DNA of 64,000 bases from Cheiracanthium punctorium (taxonomy: Eukaryota; Arthropoda; Arachnida; Araneae; Cheiracanthiidae), in assembly GCA_038373885.1 (NCBI GenBank), contig JAWZYV010000771.1:1302001-1366000 (forward strand), given 5' to 3'. Of the stretch, positions 22,542 to 33,357 are shown in pieces; the stretch's first letter is position 1; each line of letters begins with the position of its first letter. The translations under genes were made by a program, and so were the position numbers. The notes beneath the pieces are model-generated. The model was not told where the DNA came from. It did not search any database and worked only from the letters and a program-made list of their open reading frames with translations.

Positions 22542-23817
22542 CCCATTAAACGCCGCTATGAGAATCAGATAGAAATTTTTAAATGTATATACATTTTTTA
22601 CATACATTGCATGCCTCTATTATAGAACAGTCGAAAAATTTTTTTTAACTCAAAGCATTTAGGATATAGCACGTTCCCGTAGCGGGAGCTTCGGCGTGTT
22701 ATGGGGATAAATGTCTTTCTCCATTTTGGATACAGCAATTCCTTTTTTTACGCAGATGCTGCTCAAAACTGTATATATAAAGTAATTATTTTTGTTGTTG
22801 ATACTATAATGTACGAAATAACCAGCCTGCGAAGTGCCAAACATTTCTTTATTGTTGAACGGTAGCAAAATCAATCTGAAAATGCTATGACTTATGACTT
22901 GGAGGGGAGGCCCAAAAAGGGCCAGGCACCGCGACCATGGGTCTATTGTATCATCCCCAAGCAATATGGAAAAGGCCCTACGAAAAGAGCCCAGTAGCAG
23001 ATGCGAACATCAGCATAGACTTAACAGGCATTTTGTGAAGCTCCCAGGGCTCAATGACATGGCGCCCAAGATGCTCAAACCTATAATCAGAGAAGTGCTC
23101 ACACTCACAGAGGATGTCTAAAGCAGTTTCCTCCTTAAGAAGACAACCCCGACAAGTGGGATCATCGACAACCTTCATTATATTAAGATGTCCAGTTAAC
23201 AGGCCAATAGCCCTACGGAGACTGGACCTGTGGAGACACAGAAGTTCCTTGCATCTAACACTAAGCTAAACACGTATTCCTGTAACATTTACTCGAGATA
23301 CCGAGAACCGGCTCAGATCCAACAAAAAAAGAGCCAGAGCCCAACCTGGCAAGAGAATCCGCCATCTCATTATCAGGAATGCCAGAAGGACCAGGAACGC
23401 AATACAGAGTAACTGGAAATGCTAATTAGTGGGAGGGCGCCAAAGCTCCCGCTGTGGGAACAAGAAATATAAGCGTTCATAACATTCCTTTATAGGAATC
23501 TATTCATGCAGGATTTTAAGAATGTTGTTCTTCAAGATGTTGGTTAATATGCATTCTACTTGAAACATTTAAGTGACCATTTATTTCATATTTTTTTTTT
23601 TTTTTAGTTTTATATAAGACAGTCATAAAGCCAAAATTTCACTTTTTTAAAAATTAGAAAAAAACATTAAATTAAAATATATTGTTCCGATAAAAATATA
23701 TAACACACCCTATAGTGTAAATGTAAAATGTGTATTTCGTAAATTGCGTTAAAATATTTTAAGAAAAAAAAATATATAATAGATGTTCCCGTAATGGGAG
23801 CTTTGGCGCTTAATGGG
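22542..23817. mobile_element. piggyBac-like element, 1276 bp, TTAA flanks
   Basis: TTAA lies on both sides (22538-22541 and 23818-23821), with inverted ends CCCATTAAACGCC and GGCGCTTAATGGG. Subterminal palindromes built on GTTCCCGTAGCGGGAGC occur near both ends, and a third copy lies internally near 23436. TTAA duplication with CCC-type ends is the piggyBac signature. No piggyBac transposase is present. Instead the interior holds a minus-strand LINE RNase H fragment. Confidence 0.8.
22975..23440 (-). pseudogene. Non-LTR retrotransposon RNase H and 3' end fragment
   Basis: Minus-strand reading gives VTLYCVPGPSGIPDNEMADS (from about 23412), which fits the RNase H motif of LINE ORF2 proteins of the I/R1-like groups. 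After a frameshift it continues through LRRAIGLLTGHLNIMKVV and DDPTCRGCLLKEETALDILC to CECEHFSDYRFEHLG, the C-terminal Cys/His knuckle that follows RNase H. At least one shift separates the two parts, and RT and endonuclease are absent. It sits inside the piggyBac-like element at 22542-23817 and is bounded by a copy of that element's subterminal palindrome. Family assignment is by motif only. Confidence 0.75.
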
Positions 23818-23821
23818 TTAA

Positions 23822-24858
23822 AGTACATTTTGTCATCGAAGGTTCTAAAAATTTATACAAACAATTATCATTGTACGTATGTAAACGTCAAGTTGTATGT
23901 TTGCATATGGGAAAGGGGTTGGGGATGTTAGAAACTCAAAATATATACCCATGAACATTAACATTCATAAAAAAGAAACTGAGTTGTAGGTATAAATGTA
24001 TAAATACCTTTAAACATCGTCAGGTTCAATATCTATTTCCCACCACCACCACCACCACATAAAAAAAAAGACTATTGATTTTGAGAGGCATATTATGAAT
24101 TATGAAACATATTCCCGATTCTACTCTCACTAAACCAAGTAAACTTCGTAAAAGTGTGTATTATTTTAATTTCAGACAAAACCTGGACAATAACCGTGAC
24201 AATCGCAAACAACGCCTGCTGGCTTAAACATGGAATCATCTTAAATAGGCCGAATTTAGACGTAAATTAAAAACCTGTTTAGCAATATTACGATTGTCGC
24301 TGCTTATTATCAGTTTATAAAATTTATTATTGCTTACATTTATCTTGATTATTAATGATGGATTAAATATGACTCTAAAAATGCATTTAGAGATTGTGAT
24401 TGCAACTCCAATGTTTAATAGTTAGACACAAGTATGGACTCCTCTCACGATTTCTCGTCATTTTCCAAAATTTCAGGTTTAGGCTTTGAACCTCATGCAT
24501 ATATCCAGGCATCATTCTTTACTAAAAGCGCTTTCATTTGCATTTTCCATGTTTCCTAATTATCTTTATTCAGCATTTCAATTCGTCAAGTTCCAGTCGC
24601 CATTTTGAGGATGAATGATGCAGCCTTGAAACGAACGTTAAAAATCAGCAAATAAATAAATTGATCCATCTGGTGTCCATAACCTTTTAGAAATGTTAGC
24701 AGAGTTATGGCACAAACATAGTAAGGATGGGTTTTTAACATAACATTTAATTTATTAAATTAGAATGGAAGAAACAGGCACGCCACATAACAAGGTAACA
24801 TAAGAAGGAACAAAGTATAGGAGAATAAAAAGAATGCGTGCGCGAGCACAGTTACAAT
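23822..24858. other. Non-genic stretch
   Basis: Contains a short CCA run near 24042. The rest is AT-rich with no coding signal. No exon or paired transposon ends were seen. Confidence 0.45.
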
Positions 24859-24859
24859 T

Positions 24860-25083
24860 AAGTAGATAAAGGTTTATTGAGCGATACAGAATTCAGGAGG
24901 ATAAGCCATTGCACAGTAAAATATAAACAATTCAATACTCAACAATTTATTCTTACTTTTATGTCGCATGTAAGTAGATAAATGTTTATTGAGGGATACA
25001 GAATTCAGGAGGATAAGGCATTACACAATAAAAAAAATAAACAATTCTATATTCAACAATTTATTCTTACTTTTATATCGCAT
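24860..25083. repeat. Tandem duplication, 112-bp unit, two copies
   Basis: The unit begins AAGTAGATAAA and includes 'gatacagaattcaggaggat' and 'caacaatttattcttacttt'. Copies start at 24860 and 24972 and are highly similar, which suggests a recent local duplication. Confidence 0.9.
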
Positions 25084-25497
25084 TTTTGGGATACATTTTT
25101 TGGACAATTTTCAATAAAGTGGGTGAGAGATAAAATGAAATAGTCATTAATAAAGCACTTCAATAAACATTTTCCTAATTATTGTCTTTGTATTTTAATT
25201 TAATCTTTCTCTTTAGAATACAGATTTTTTTTTAAAACTGAAACTGCATTAATAATATGCATGGAAAAATATAAGTAAAAGGAGCATGATAGGGGCGGAT
25301 GATTTTAATTTTGCCTGTGGATACAGGACTTGAAGCCGGCCTAGATTTTTTAAGCTCCGCAAATAGTAGACAGACGATTTCCTTAAAAAAAATTAAATAA
25401 TACATTGGGATCTTTTCAAATAATAATGAGTTTTATTATAATAATGAAATCGCCATTATGATCTATTTAAGAGAGCAAGTAGTTGTCATGTGGGCGA

Positions 25498-25964
25498 TAG
25501 AGATGAGTTCGGGTTTATTTTTTGAAGCCCGAGACCGCCCGATCCCGAGCAATATTATTTAAGTTGGAGCCTAAGCCCAAAATTTCAGCTAAAGGTAAAT
25601 AAAATTCAATTACTTCATTGATAGGTTACAATGAATTTTGCCGTTTGTGCAAATTAAGACATAAATAAATGCACTTTCTAATTCTTTATATCCATGTTTA
25701 TCAAATAATGTCCGATCTCATGACTAACTAAGCAATATAAGCCGCCGTTCTGAAATACCCAAAGAGCTTCGCGCACCTTCTAGGCGTGCGTGCCGCTATT
25801 TTAAAAAAAAAATAAGTTTGTGTATTTATCCCATGAATCGCTTTTAAAAATATGTTTCAAGGAGTATGTTCATCAAAGGAGAAATTTTTCATGAGCCCGA
25901 GCCCGAACGCAATCGTAAAATACGGTACCCGTGCCCGGCTCGGGCTTAGCCCGTCTCATCTCTA
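25498..25964. mobile_element. hAT-type non-autonomous element, 467 bp (TAGAGATGAG ends)
   Basis: Ends TAGAGATGAG and CTCATCTCTA are inverted. Flanks gtgggcga and gtaggcga are an 8-bp duplication with one mismatch. Subterminal GCCCGAGACCG and CGGCTCGGGCTTAGCCCG motifs match the relative at 6641-7008, and an unrelated AT-rich core lies between. No coding capacity. Confidence 0.8.
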
Positions 25965-26404
25965 GTAGGCGAAAACCTGAATCTAAAGTTTACGCCCACT
26001 CCAATTTTAAGAATTGTTATAATTTTCTGTGGGTAAGAAACACAGACTTTTGAGCTCGACAAAAGTGCAATGTGAAATTTTCAATAAATATAGAAAAAAG
26101 AAAAATGGCTAATTTTTTCCAGGAATCTGTAGAGTACTGATTCACTTTTTAAGAGAAATTTTTTGCATTATGTTTTAAAAAACACTTAACAAAAGTTTTT
26201 TTCTTTTTTTTTATGTTTACAGTGCTGAGTAATATTTTTTCAGTTAAGTAATAAATATTTTTATTAAAAATGCTGATTATCCATATCAAAGAAATAATTA
26301 CAAGTGTGAAACATTTCAAATGACTAGTCATTTATACTAAAAAAAAATTTCAGTTATAAATTACTAAGTAAACGTTATACAAATTATTATTTTATTATTA
26401 GATA

Positions 26405-27745
26405 AACTAGCTGAAGTACCCGTCCTCGACGGGTTAGAGAATGCAAATTTCCAAAAAGCAAGAACTTTCGTCAGCATTGTAGGAGTACACAGAATGGATG
26501 TAGTATGTTGCCAAAGTGAAGAAAGCGAAGTTATAATTTTCATGTATTGTTAAAATATTACAGGTTAGAGAGTAACTAAGTAATATCATTTCATTCGCTT
26601 TAGTCGTAATTATGTGATGCGCGAACGAATATTTACGCATATTGAAATAATTTTCACAAAATCTCAAAATTTAATCAACATTTTTGAAAAATTTGAAGCC
26701 TAGAATTTAAGTTGAGTGACAACCTATCATGTCACCCAAATTCGTTTCATTCCCTGCAGTCTTTATTTCGTGATGCTGGAACAAATTTTCAGCATTTTAA
26801 AACGATTTTCGAAAAATCTCAGAATGTAAGCAAACTATTTTCAAAATTCAACGCCTAAAATTAAGATTAGCAACTACCTATCATATCACTCAATTTCGTA
26901 TCATTCGTATTAGTCGTTATTACGTGATGCTTGAAGAAATATAAACGTATTTTGAGAGAATTTTCACAAAATCTCAAAATCTAATAAAAATGTTTAAAAA
27001 ATTGGACTCCTACTGTTTCTGTTGAGCAACCATCTATCGTGTGACCCAATTTCATATCATTCGCTTTAGTCGTTATTACGTAATACGGGAACAAAGATTC
27101 ACTCAGTTTTAAACGATTTTCACAAAATCTCGAAATCTGATGGATTTTTTTTAATTAGATGCTTATAGTTTAAGGTGAGTGACCACCTATCATTTCACCA
27201 AATATCATTTTTTCACCTTTGCAGTTATTACGTAATGTGCGAACACAAATTTACGCAGTTTGAAATGATTTTCGCAAAATTTCAAAATCTAATCAAGATT
27301 TTTTTTTAATTCGACGCCTATGTTTTAAGTTGAGTGACCACCTATCATGACACCCAATTTCATATCATTCGCTTCAGTCGTTTTTACGTGATGCTTGAAC
27401 ACAAATTTACGCAGTTTGAAAGGATTTTCGCAAAATCTCAAAATCCAATCAAGATTTTTTAAAAATTGGACGCCTATGTTTTAAGGTGAGTGACCACCTA
27501 TCATGACACCAAATTTCATATCATTCGCTTCAGTCGTTTTTACGTGATGCTTAAACAAAAAAAGCGTCACGGACAGAATGACAGAATGACAGAACGACAG
27601 AATGACAGAATGACAGACAGACAAACTTTTTTTTGAGTGTCGCATCGGATTCCCGGGTGCTTGAAACGGATAGAAATCGCAAAATTTTTGAATTCCAAGA
27701 AATGTACAGACAAAAGTCTAATTTTATTTATATAGATTATCAAAT
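26405..27745. repeat. Composite dispersed repeat with internal 155-bp tandem array
   Basis: It starts with ACTAGCTGAAGTACCCGTC plus an inverse GACGGG and ends in ATTTATATAGATT. Most of the inside (about 26560-27550) is a tandem array of about seven diverged units of 150-165 bp, each with 'ctatcatgtcacccaatttc', 'attcgctttagtcgttatta' and 'ttttcacaaaatctcaaaat'. It closes with a (GACAGAAT)n microsatellite (27570-27625). No protein is encoded. Confidence 0.7.
27570..27625. repeat. Microsatellite, GACAGAAT-type
   Basis: Six or seven imperfect copies of an 8-bp unit (ACAGAATG/ACAGAACG), placed immediately after the tandem array. Confidence 0.9.
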
Positions 27746-27749
27746 CTTT

Positions 27750-28475
27750 TTTCGAAACAGCAATAGGCGTCACAGGGCTTTTTAAAAACTTTAAAAACTA
27801 ATAATGTTAAAACCTCAAATAAATTAATGCTGCCTAATCACCGAATGTCCTATGCACTATTATTGATAATGTAAGTATATGTTTCATTCAATTTTCCGGA
27901 AAAAATTGTAAGCACAAATGTTGTTTTGAAAAATGGGCTGAAGAAAATATTTACGAAAATATTGCAATTCTATACGTTTAAAACTTTTTTCTGAATGTGC
28001 CGTAACTTTTATGGGTTTACTGTTTGCAATCGTGCATGGTACACTTTGTAAAGAGGTATTCTAAAATTTTTTAGCATCGAGCACAACTGAATTCCTCAAA
28101 ATAGTGTTCAAAATTTGCATGCTGGGGTGACGCGGAGGGTGGTGAGGTGTTGTGTAAGGAATTGTAAGACAAGTTTCGGTTGTAAGCTAAATATCAAATT
28201 GTAAGATAAGTAAAGTGTTAGATTTCGGTGGGGGGGGGGGTCTTCAACTCCCCAGCTTCCCCCTATATACGTCCCTGAGAAGCTGTAAGTCGCATGATGA
28301 AGGATATTAATTAGGCTTTTTGTCTCGAGCATATATCAACGCAATGCGATTGAATTTTCTAAATCGTCTAACTTTTTTCATGTAGTGCTCGGAACTTTTC
28401 TCACGGAATATTGCTGAGACGTTCGCCTGTAGCTTAAATTGTAATAATTTCTTAAAGTTTTTTATTTTTTTCTAA
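27750..28475. other. Non-genic stretch
   Basis: There is a G run near 28230 and otherwise AT-rich sequence. The phrase 'cttccccctatatacgtccctgag' near 28257 resembles a MITE end, but I could not pair it. No gene seen. Confidence 0.4.
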
Positions 28476-28478
28476 TGA

Positions 28479-29322
28479 CTACGTCATTTTATCTCTCACG
28501 CGCTTTTTGAAAATTGTCGAAAATTGTGTCCGAAAAAAGCGACATAATTTTACATATATTTTAATACTATTAGTTCACAACAGGTTTAATCTATTCTTAC
28601 AATATTTCGCAAGCTGTAGAATATGCATCACATGTATTTTTTGCTTATATTTTTTAAGTACTATTAGTTCACAACGGCTTTAATCTATTGTTACAATATT
28701 TTGTAAGCAGTAGAATACGCATCACATGTATTTTTCTATAAATAGGTTACAATCATAAAAATTTCAACATAGGGTTACCAGGCGAAATACAGCAACCCTA
28801 CTCGCCTAAAGCTCTCTCTCAACAATAGTATCAAATAACGAAAAGCAAAATTTTTGGTGTGTTAAGATAGATACTAAAAATTATACGTACAGTTCACACG
28901 TATTTTACGTATTTTACGTATTTTTAATTATACGTATAATCAATGAGTATTCAACTCAATAAGTATCAGTTCCCCACATGAGCGATATTTGGAAAATATT
29001 TGATATAAAAAATAATCAATGTGGCGTAACCTATTTCCCGTAGTCTGAAATGGCTCTTTGTGGGCGGTGCCTTTTAATTTAACCGCCTACTTTAACCGAT
29101 TTCTCAACGCCTATCTGAACAGATTTCGGCCTTATTTAATAAATAATTTAATATTTACACTATGCTATATAGATTTTTTTTTTTCAAGGTACTTCAGTTA
29201 TCATCAACCCACGTTTGCAATTGCAAAGAAAGCTCAGGGAACACTAATACTTCCAGTCGATGAAATAAATGTAAAGGAAGAATAAAAGAAAAAGAAAACG
29301 GGGTGAGAGATAAAATACATAG
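28479..29322. mobile_element. TIR element, about 845 bp (GACTAYGTCATTTTATCTC ends)
   Basis: The left end GACTACGTCATTTTATCTC is mirrored by GAGATAAAATACATAGTC on the right. AAT on both sides is a possible 3-bp duplication. The end sequence recurs singly near 10716 and 25125. Inside is a local duplication of a 100-bp block ('actattagttcacaac', near 28567 and 28667). No transposase. Confidence 0.5.
28929..29188 (+). repeat. Direct repeat, copy 1 of 2 (260 bp)
   Basis: From ACGTATAATCAATGAG to 'tagattttttttttcaa', this block is about 95% identical by eye to 29984-30242 in the same orientation, with about 795 bp between the copies. It lacks TG...CA ends and no primer-binding site was seen, so an LTR is not established. 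Confidence 0.85.
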
Positions 29323-29512
29323 TCAATTAATATCCTTTTAATATGGCAATAAAGAAACTAAAGAATTAGGGGGTTCAGGGGGTTGTCTCCCTTTGACAAG
29401 GCTCGAACAACCGAGTGTTTTCTTTTTTTAAATGAATACAGATCTAAAAGCGTTTTATAAAATTTATCGATGAAAAGACGATTTGCTTAAAGAATTAAAA
29501 TAAGAAAAAACT

Positions 29513-29743
29513 TCACTTTTTTAGAGCTGGAACGTCTTTAATTGCATGGACTGTTCCTTTAAATCTCTCTTCTGTGAGCATGATAGCAGCACCAAGTGGC
29601 AGAAAGGTCAATTCTCTGTGTTCGCGTTTTTCGCCCCATTTGGATAGCTGTGTATGTAAGATTGCACGAATCCATGACCAAACTTGTAACACGGAAGGAA
29701 TAATTTCTTTCCCCCTAGCTTCGTATAAAAATTCTCCTTCCAA
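29513..29743 (-). pseudogene. Unrecognised coding-like piece within a dispersed repeat
   Basis: The minus strand is open for 76 codons with a protein-like composition (QVWSWIRAILHTQLSKWGEK, ELTFLPLGAAIMLTEERFKG). A decayed relative at about 11385-11480 aligns at the DNA level but is disrupted, and both copies lie downstream of the same non-coding repeat blocks. This suggests either a coding segment carried by a transposon or a gene fragment spread with it. I do not recognise the protein family. Confidence 0.35.
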
Positions 29744-29931
29744 TATACCTCAAGTCCGATTGTATTAAGAAATGTCCCAATCGCCATCTGCTTGTGATTT
29801 TCTTAAAAATGTGATGAAGATTTGATTGAAACGAAAACCACATGGAAGCTATTGGTGAGAATTACATTACATATTTTTCACAATTTTCTAACAACTGAAA
29901 GGCAGTAAAATGGTTTGAAAAAAACTGGTTT

Positions 29932-29951
29932 TTTTTTTTTTTTTTTTTTTG
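29932..29951. repeat. poly(T) tract
   Basis: About 20 T, possibly the tail of a minus-strand retro-insert, but no body was recognised. Confidence 0.7.
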
Positions 29952-29983
29952 TAGGGGGGCTATTTATCGAGTCGACCAAAAAA

Positions 29984-30242
29984 TACGTATAATCAATGAG
30001 TATTCAACTCATTAAGTATCAGTTCCCCACATGAGCGATATTTGGAACGTATTTGAAATAAAAAATAATCTATGTAGCGTAACCTATTACCCGTAGTCTG
30101 AAAATGTCTCTTTGTGTGCGGTGCCTTTTAATTTAACCTCCTACATTAACCGATTTCTCAACGCCTATCCGAACAGATTTCGGCCTTATTTAATAAATAA
30201 TTTAATATTTACACTATGCTATATAGATTTTTTTTTTTCAAA
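29984..30242 (+). repeat. Direct repeat, copy 2 of 2 (260 bp)
   Basis: Partner of 28929-29188. The high similarity and same orientation suggest a recent segmental or element-mediated duplication. Confidence 0.85.
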
Positions 30243-30249
30243 AATAGTT

Positions 30250-32280
30250 CCACTCACGGCTCATGTATGGAATTGATATGCATTATGTCGAATTTTTACT
30301 GATTACACTGAATGATTTTTTTGGTAGGCATAACTCAAAAATTAGCCACGAAAAACCCAAATTTTTGTAGTACTACCATAATTTTATATAAAAATAATTT
30401 TGAAGTCAGTGGTTGCTACCTCTATTTCTTAAAAACGGATATAGCTAGGAGCCCAAAATTATTTCCAACAACTAGTAACATAAGGAAGGCACATATATCA
30501 ATAAAAGTGCCCTGCACTCTTGCAGTTTTTTTTTCTTTCTTTTTTTTTAGAGGCCCAAAAATTTATTATGATTGTTATTTTACTTATTTATTTGAAAAGA
30601 AAAAAATAATTTCTACAAAATATGTATTTATACTGCATACTATTATTTCAGAAAATCGCTCAATCTAATATGAGGGATAGAGAAAAGTTCTAGAGTGTAC
30701 TGAACATGATATCTAAGAACAGAATTCATTCTTAGGTCACTCGCAACCCGTCATTTAGTTATTTTTATGTAATGCCAGATATTATGCATTTATTTGAACG
30801 ATTAATTTGCATCAGGTTTCATTAGAGAAAAGTTAATAGAAATCTCGAAAATATGAAAGATAATTGGTGACATTTGGATAGAAGATACTTCTTATTTGAA
30901 TTAATATTTATTACATTGTAAACAAATAAAACACATCATATCTTGAAGAAAATATTTAAAATAACTTTAGATCATTTCGAAAACTTAAAACAATAAAAAT
31001 GTGGGATTTTAGAAAACCTAATATAATTTATTACTAATTTCAGTACCAAATTTAAAACCATTGATTTAACAAGCATTTAAAAACAAAAGTTTACTTTTCT
31101 CATTTATCATTCAGATAGCTTTATTTTTATCGCAACAGATGATTTTTACATAAATTATCACACAGATTAATAGAAAAATATTTTAATAACCAATATCTTT
31201 GTAATTTTTGTTGTTAAAAATTTGTAAAAAATTTAACTGCTGTAAATTTTTATGGTTAAGAAACACGAGCGCCAAAAAAAGAACAGTACTCATGCTTTAG
31301 TTCTCACCGAAGGGAAATTTCTCATATCTGTTAGACTTGTGTCAGTCATGAGCGACAGATCTTCGGCACTTGCGTCTAAACGGCATGAAAATTCTGAGGC
31401 TCACGAAATGAGCACGCATGCGCAGTAAGGCAACTGAGAACTCGTCATTTTCAACGGAGATAGGAATAAGGGACCGTCCATTTATTTACAAGTGCTTCTT
31501 GATGTAGAGAACACGAAGTTATCACAAGATGAGCAGGCATGCGCAGTGATTCTATTTTTCAACAAAACAAAATATGTTTAAGCTGGTTGTAAATACGCCG
31601 GGTTTTAATGAGATTGACAAAATATAAAATGATACAAAATATCATTGAATTAATGCGTTTAATTAATTAAGATAAACCAACAGCATTCAATGCTACCGAT
31701 GCTAGAAATATCATTTAATGCATGAATTATTTTCATAAATTAAATATTTGTAAAATCTATTTAGTAAAATCTGATCATTACATTACAGCAATAAGCTGAA
31801 TAATTACATTAATTAGAGGCAATTATTTACGTTAAATAATTACAATTTATTTAATAATAATGGCTTATTTACCGTGCTTTTCTTAGAAATAGTGGCACAG
31901 AATGCAATTGCTAAAAACATTACATAAAATGTTTGGATTATTCAAGGCTAATTCATGAATTACATTAAATAACGTCCAAATAATAGTTGCTTAACATCTG
32001 AGCATTAAATTAATTATTTAATAAAAATATTTACATGAAATGTATTTTTTAAATAAATGAATTATAGCTAATAGATCCGTAAATTGTAGTACAAAATAAA
32101 ACTTAATCATTATATAAATACGGTACGGTAATTAATTTATTAATGCTTTACTAATTAATTAACAATGGATAATTACTGTTTGTTTATCAGTTACCACTTA
32201 TTTATCATTTTTTAAAAAATAAGAGCACAGGATGCAATTGCTAAATACATAAACATTATTTGAACTTTTCAATCCTGAAA
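30250..32280. other. Non-genic, very AT-rich stretch
   Basis: 31365-31420 carries GCACGCATGCGCAGTAAG and matches, in inverted orientation, 49400-49460 near another GCGCATGCGC site. The section 31600-32280 is dense in ATTAATTA-type sequence. The 118-codon plus-strand open frame at 30312-30668 is low-complexity and not regarded as a gene. Confidence 0.45.
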
Positions 32281-32291
32281 AAGTCGAAGCT

Positions 32292-33355
32292 ATGGAACAG
32301 CGCATTGGCCGCAAGCTGGCGCCACCTATTCCCACTACCTCCAGTGATTACTCGAAATCACTCAAGAGAAAAAGCGTTGAGGAGTCGGACCCGGACGAGG
32401 AAGCTCCCGAAGAAAAGGTTCCCCACGTGGAACCACTAATGAAAACCTCAGAAATTTACAGGATGTGCCGCAGCATGATCCAAGCAACGAATCACACATG
32501 GATGTGTCGGGAACTGAAGCTTCCACGGCCACCCAATTACCCGCTGTTAAGATAAATAAACACACCATCTATGCGGAGCTGAAAACGAATTATGCGAATG
32601 ATCTTGCTGAACTGTCCAAGATATTCGGTTCGGACCTTGAATCTAAATTGTCAGGGGACAAACATAAAATCGTTGTGGATGATGAGACCAAATTCAGAGC
32701 GGTACAAGCTTACCTAAAAGAAAAAAATACAGGGTTCCAAACTATGGATCCTCGGTCCCAGTGCCCCAAGAAAGTAATTATAAAAGGAATTCCTACTTCC
32801 ACGCCTATACCGGAGATTGATAATTACCTAAATTCCAGAGGCCCAAAACAGAGGCAAAATGACAGCGGCCTTCCAGCGCCTCTCAAATCTGATTTACACG
32901 AGGAAACTAAACACACAGAACAAAGTACTTCTGTACAAGACGGTCGTGCGCCCCATCGCCACGTATGCAGCCCCCGTGTGGGCCTACGCGGCCAAAACCA
33001 ACCTCAGAACCCTACTCACCAAAGAAAACAAATTCCTGCGTACCATTCGGTACGGTCATCACCATCTGGCAAATAATATTATTCTAAAAGACCTTTGTAT
33101 GAAGTCTCTCAAATACCATCTACTCAAGCTGTCCAAGAAATTCTATAAGAACATTAGGAACATCCCTAATGAAGTCATAGCAACCCTACCCGACTATGAG
33201 CCCTCGGACCCAGCGTTTCGAAGACGACCTAAAGCAGTTCTCCACGCCCTGCAGACTTAACATCCACCACGCAGCCTAGTAACCTGTCCGTGGAAGTTTA
33301 CCATTAGTGGTGGAGGGAGGACAGGTAGGCACACACTGCATTTAAAAAAAAAAAA
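32292..33355 (+). pseudogene. Internally deleted Jockey-type retrotransposon (ORF1 fused to ORF2 end)
   Basis: It opens with an ORF1-like start (MEQRIGRKLAPP at 32292). After a frameshift near 32540 this continues as a nucleocapsid-type N-terminal half (KHTIYAELKTNYANDLAELS, KKVIIKGIPTSTPIPEIDNY). At about 32850 the sequence jumps straight into the C-terminal tail of a Jockey ORF2 (MTAAFQRLSNLIYTRK to RRRPKAVLHALQT, stop near 33260). Endonuclease, RT core and the ORF1 zinc knuckles are missing. A short 3' UTR ends in an A run (33341-33357). The ORF2 tail is homologous to that of the copy at 40961-42904 (compare LLRTIRYG). It is a non-autonomous, dead copy. Confidence 0.85.
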
Positions 33356-33357
33356 AT

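Noticed and set aside
26560..27550. Regular repeats as a CRISPR array
   Set aside because: Units of about 155 bp are diverged along their whole length with no conserved short repeat and unique spacers, and the genome is eukaryotic.
28929..30242. LTR retrotransposon
   Set aside because: No TG...CA ends, primer-binding site, polypurine tract or gag-pol; only direct repeats are seen.
30312..30668. 118-codon plus-strand open frame
   Set aside because: Low-complexity, F/S-rich over a T run, and no recognisable domain.
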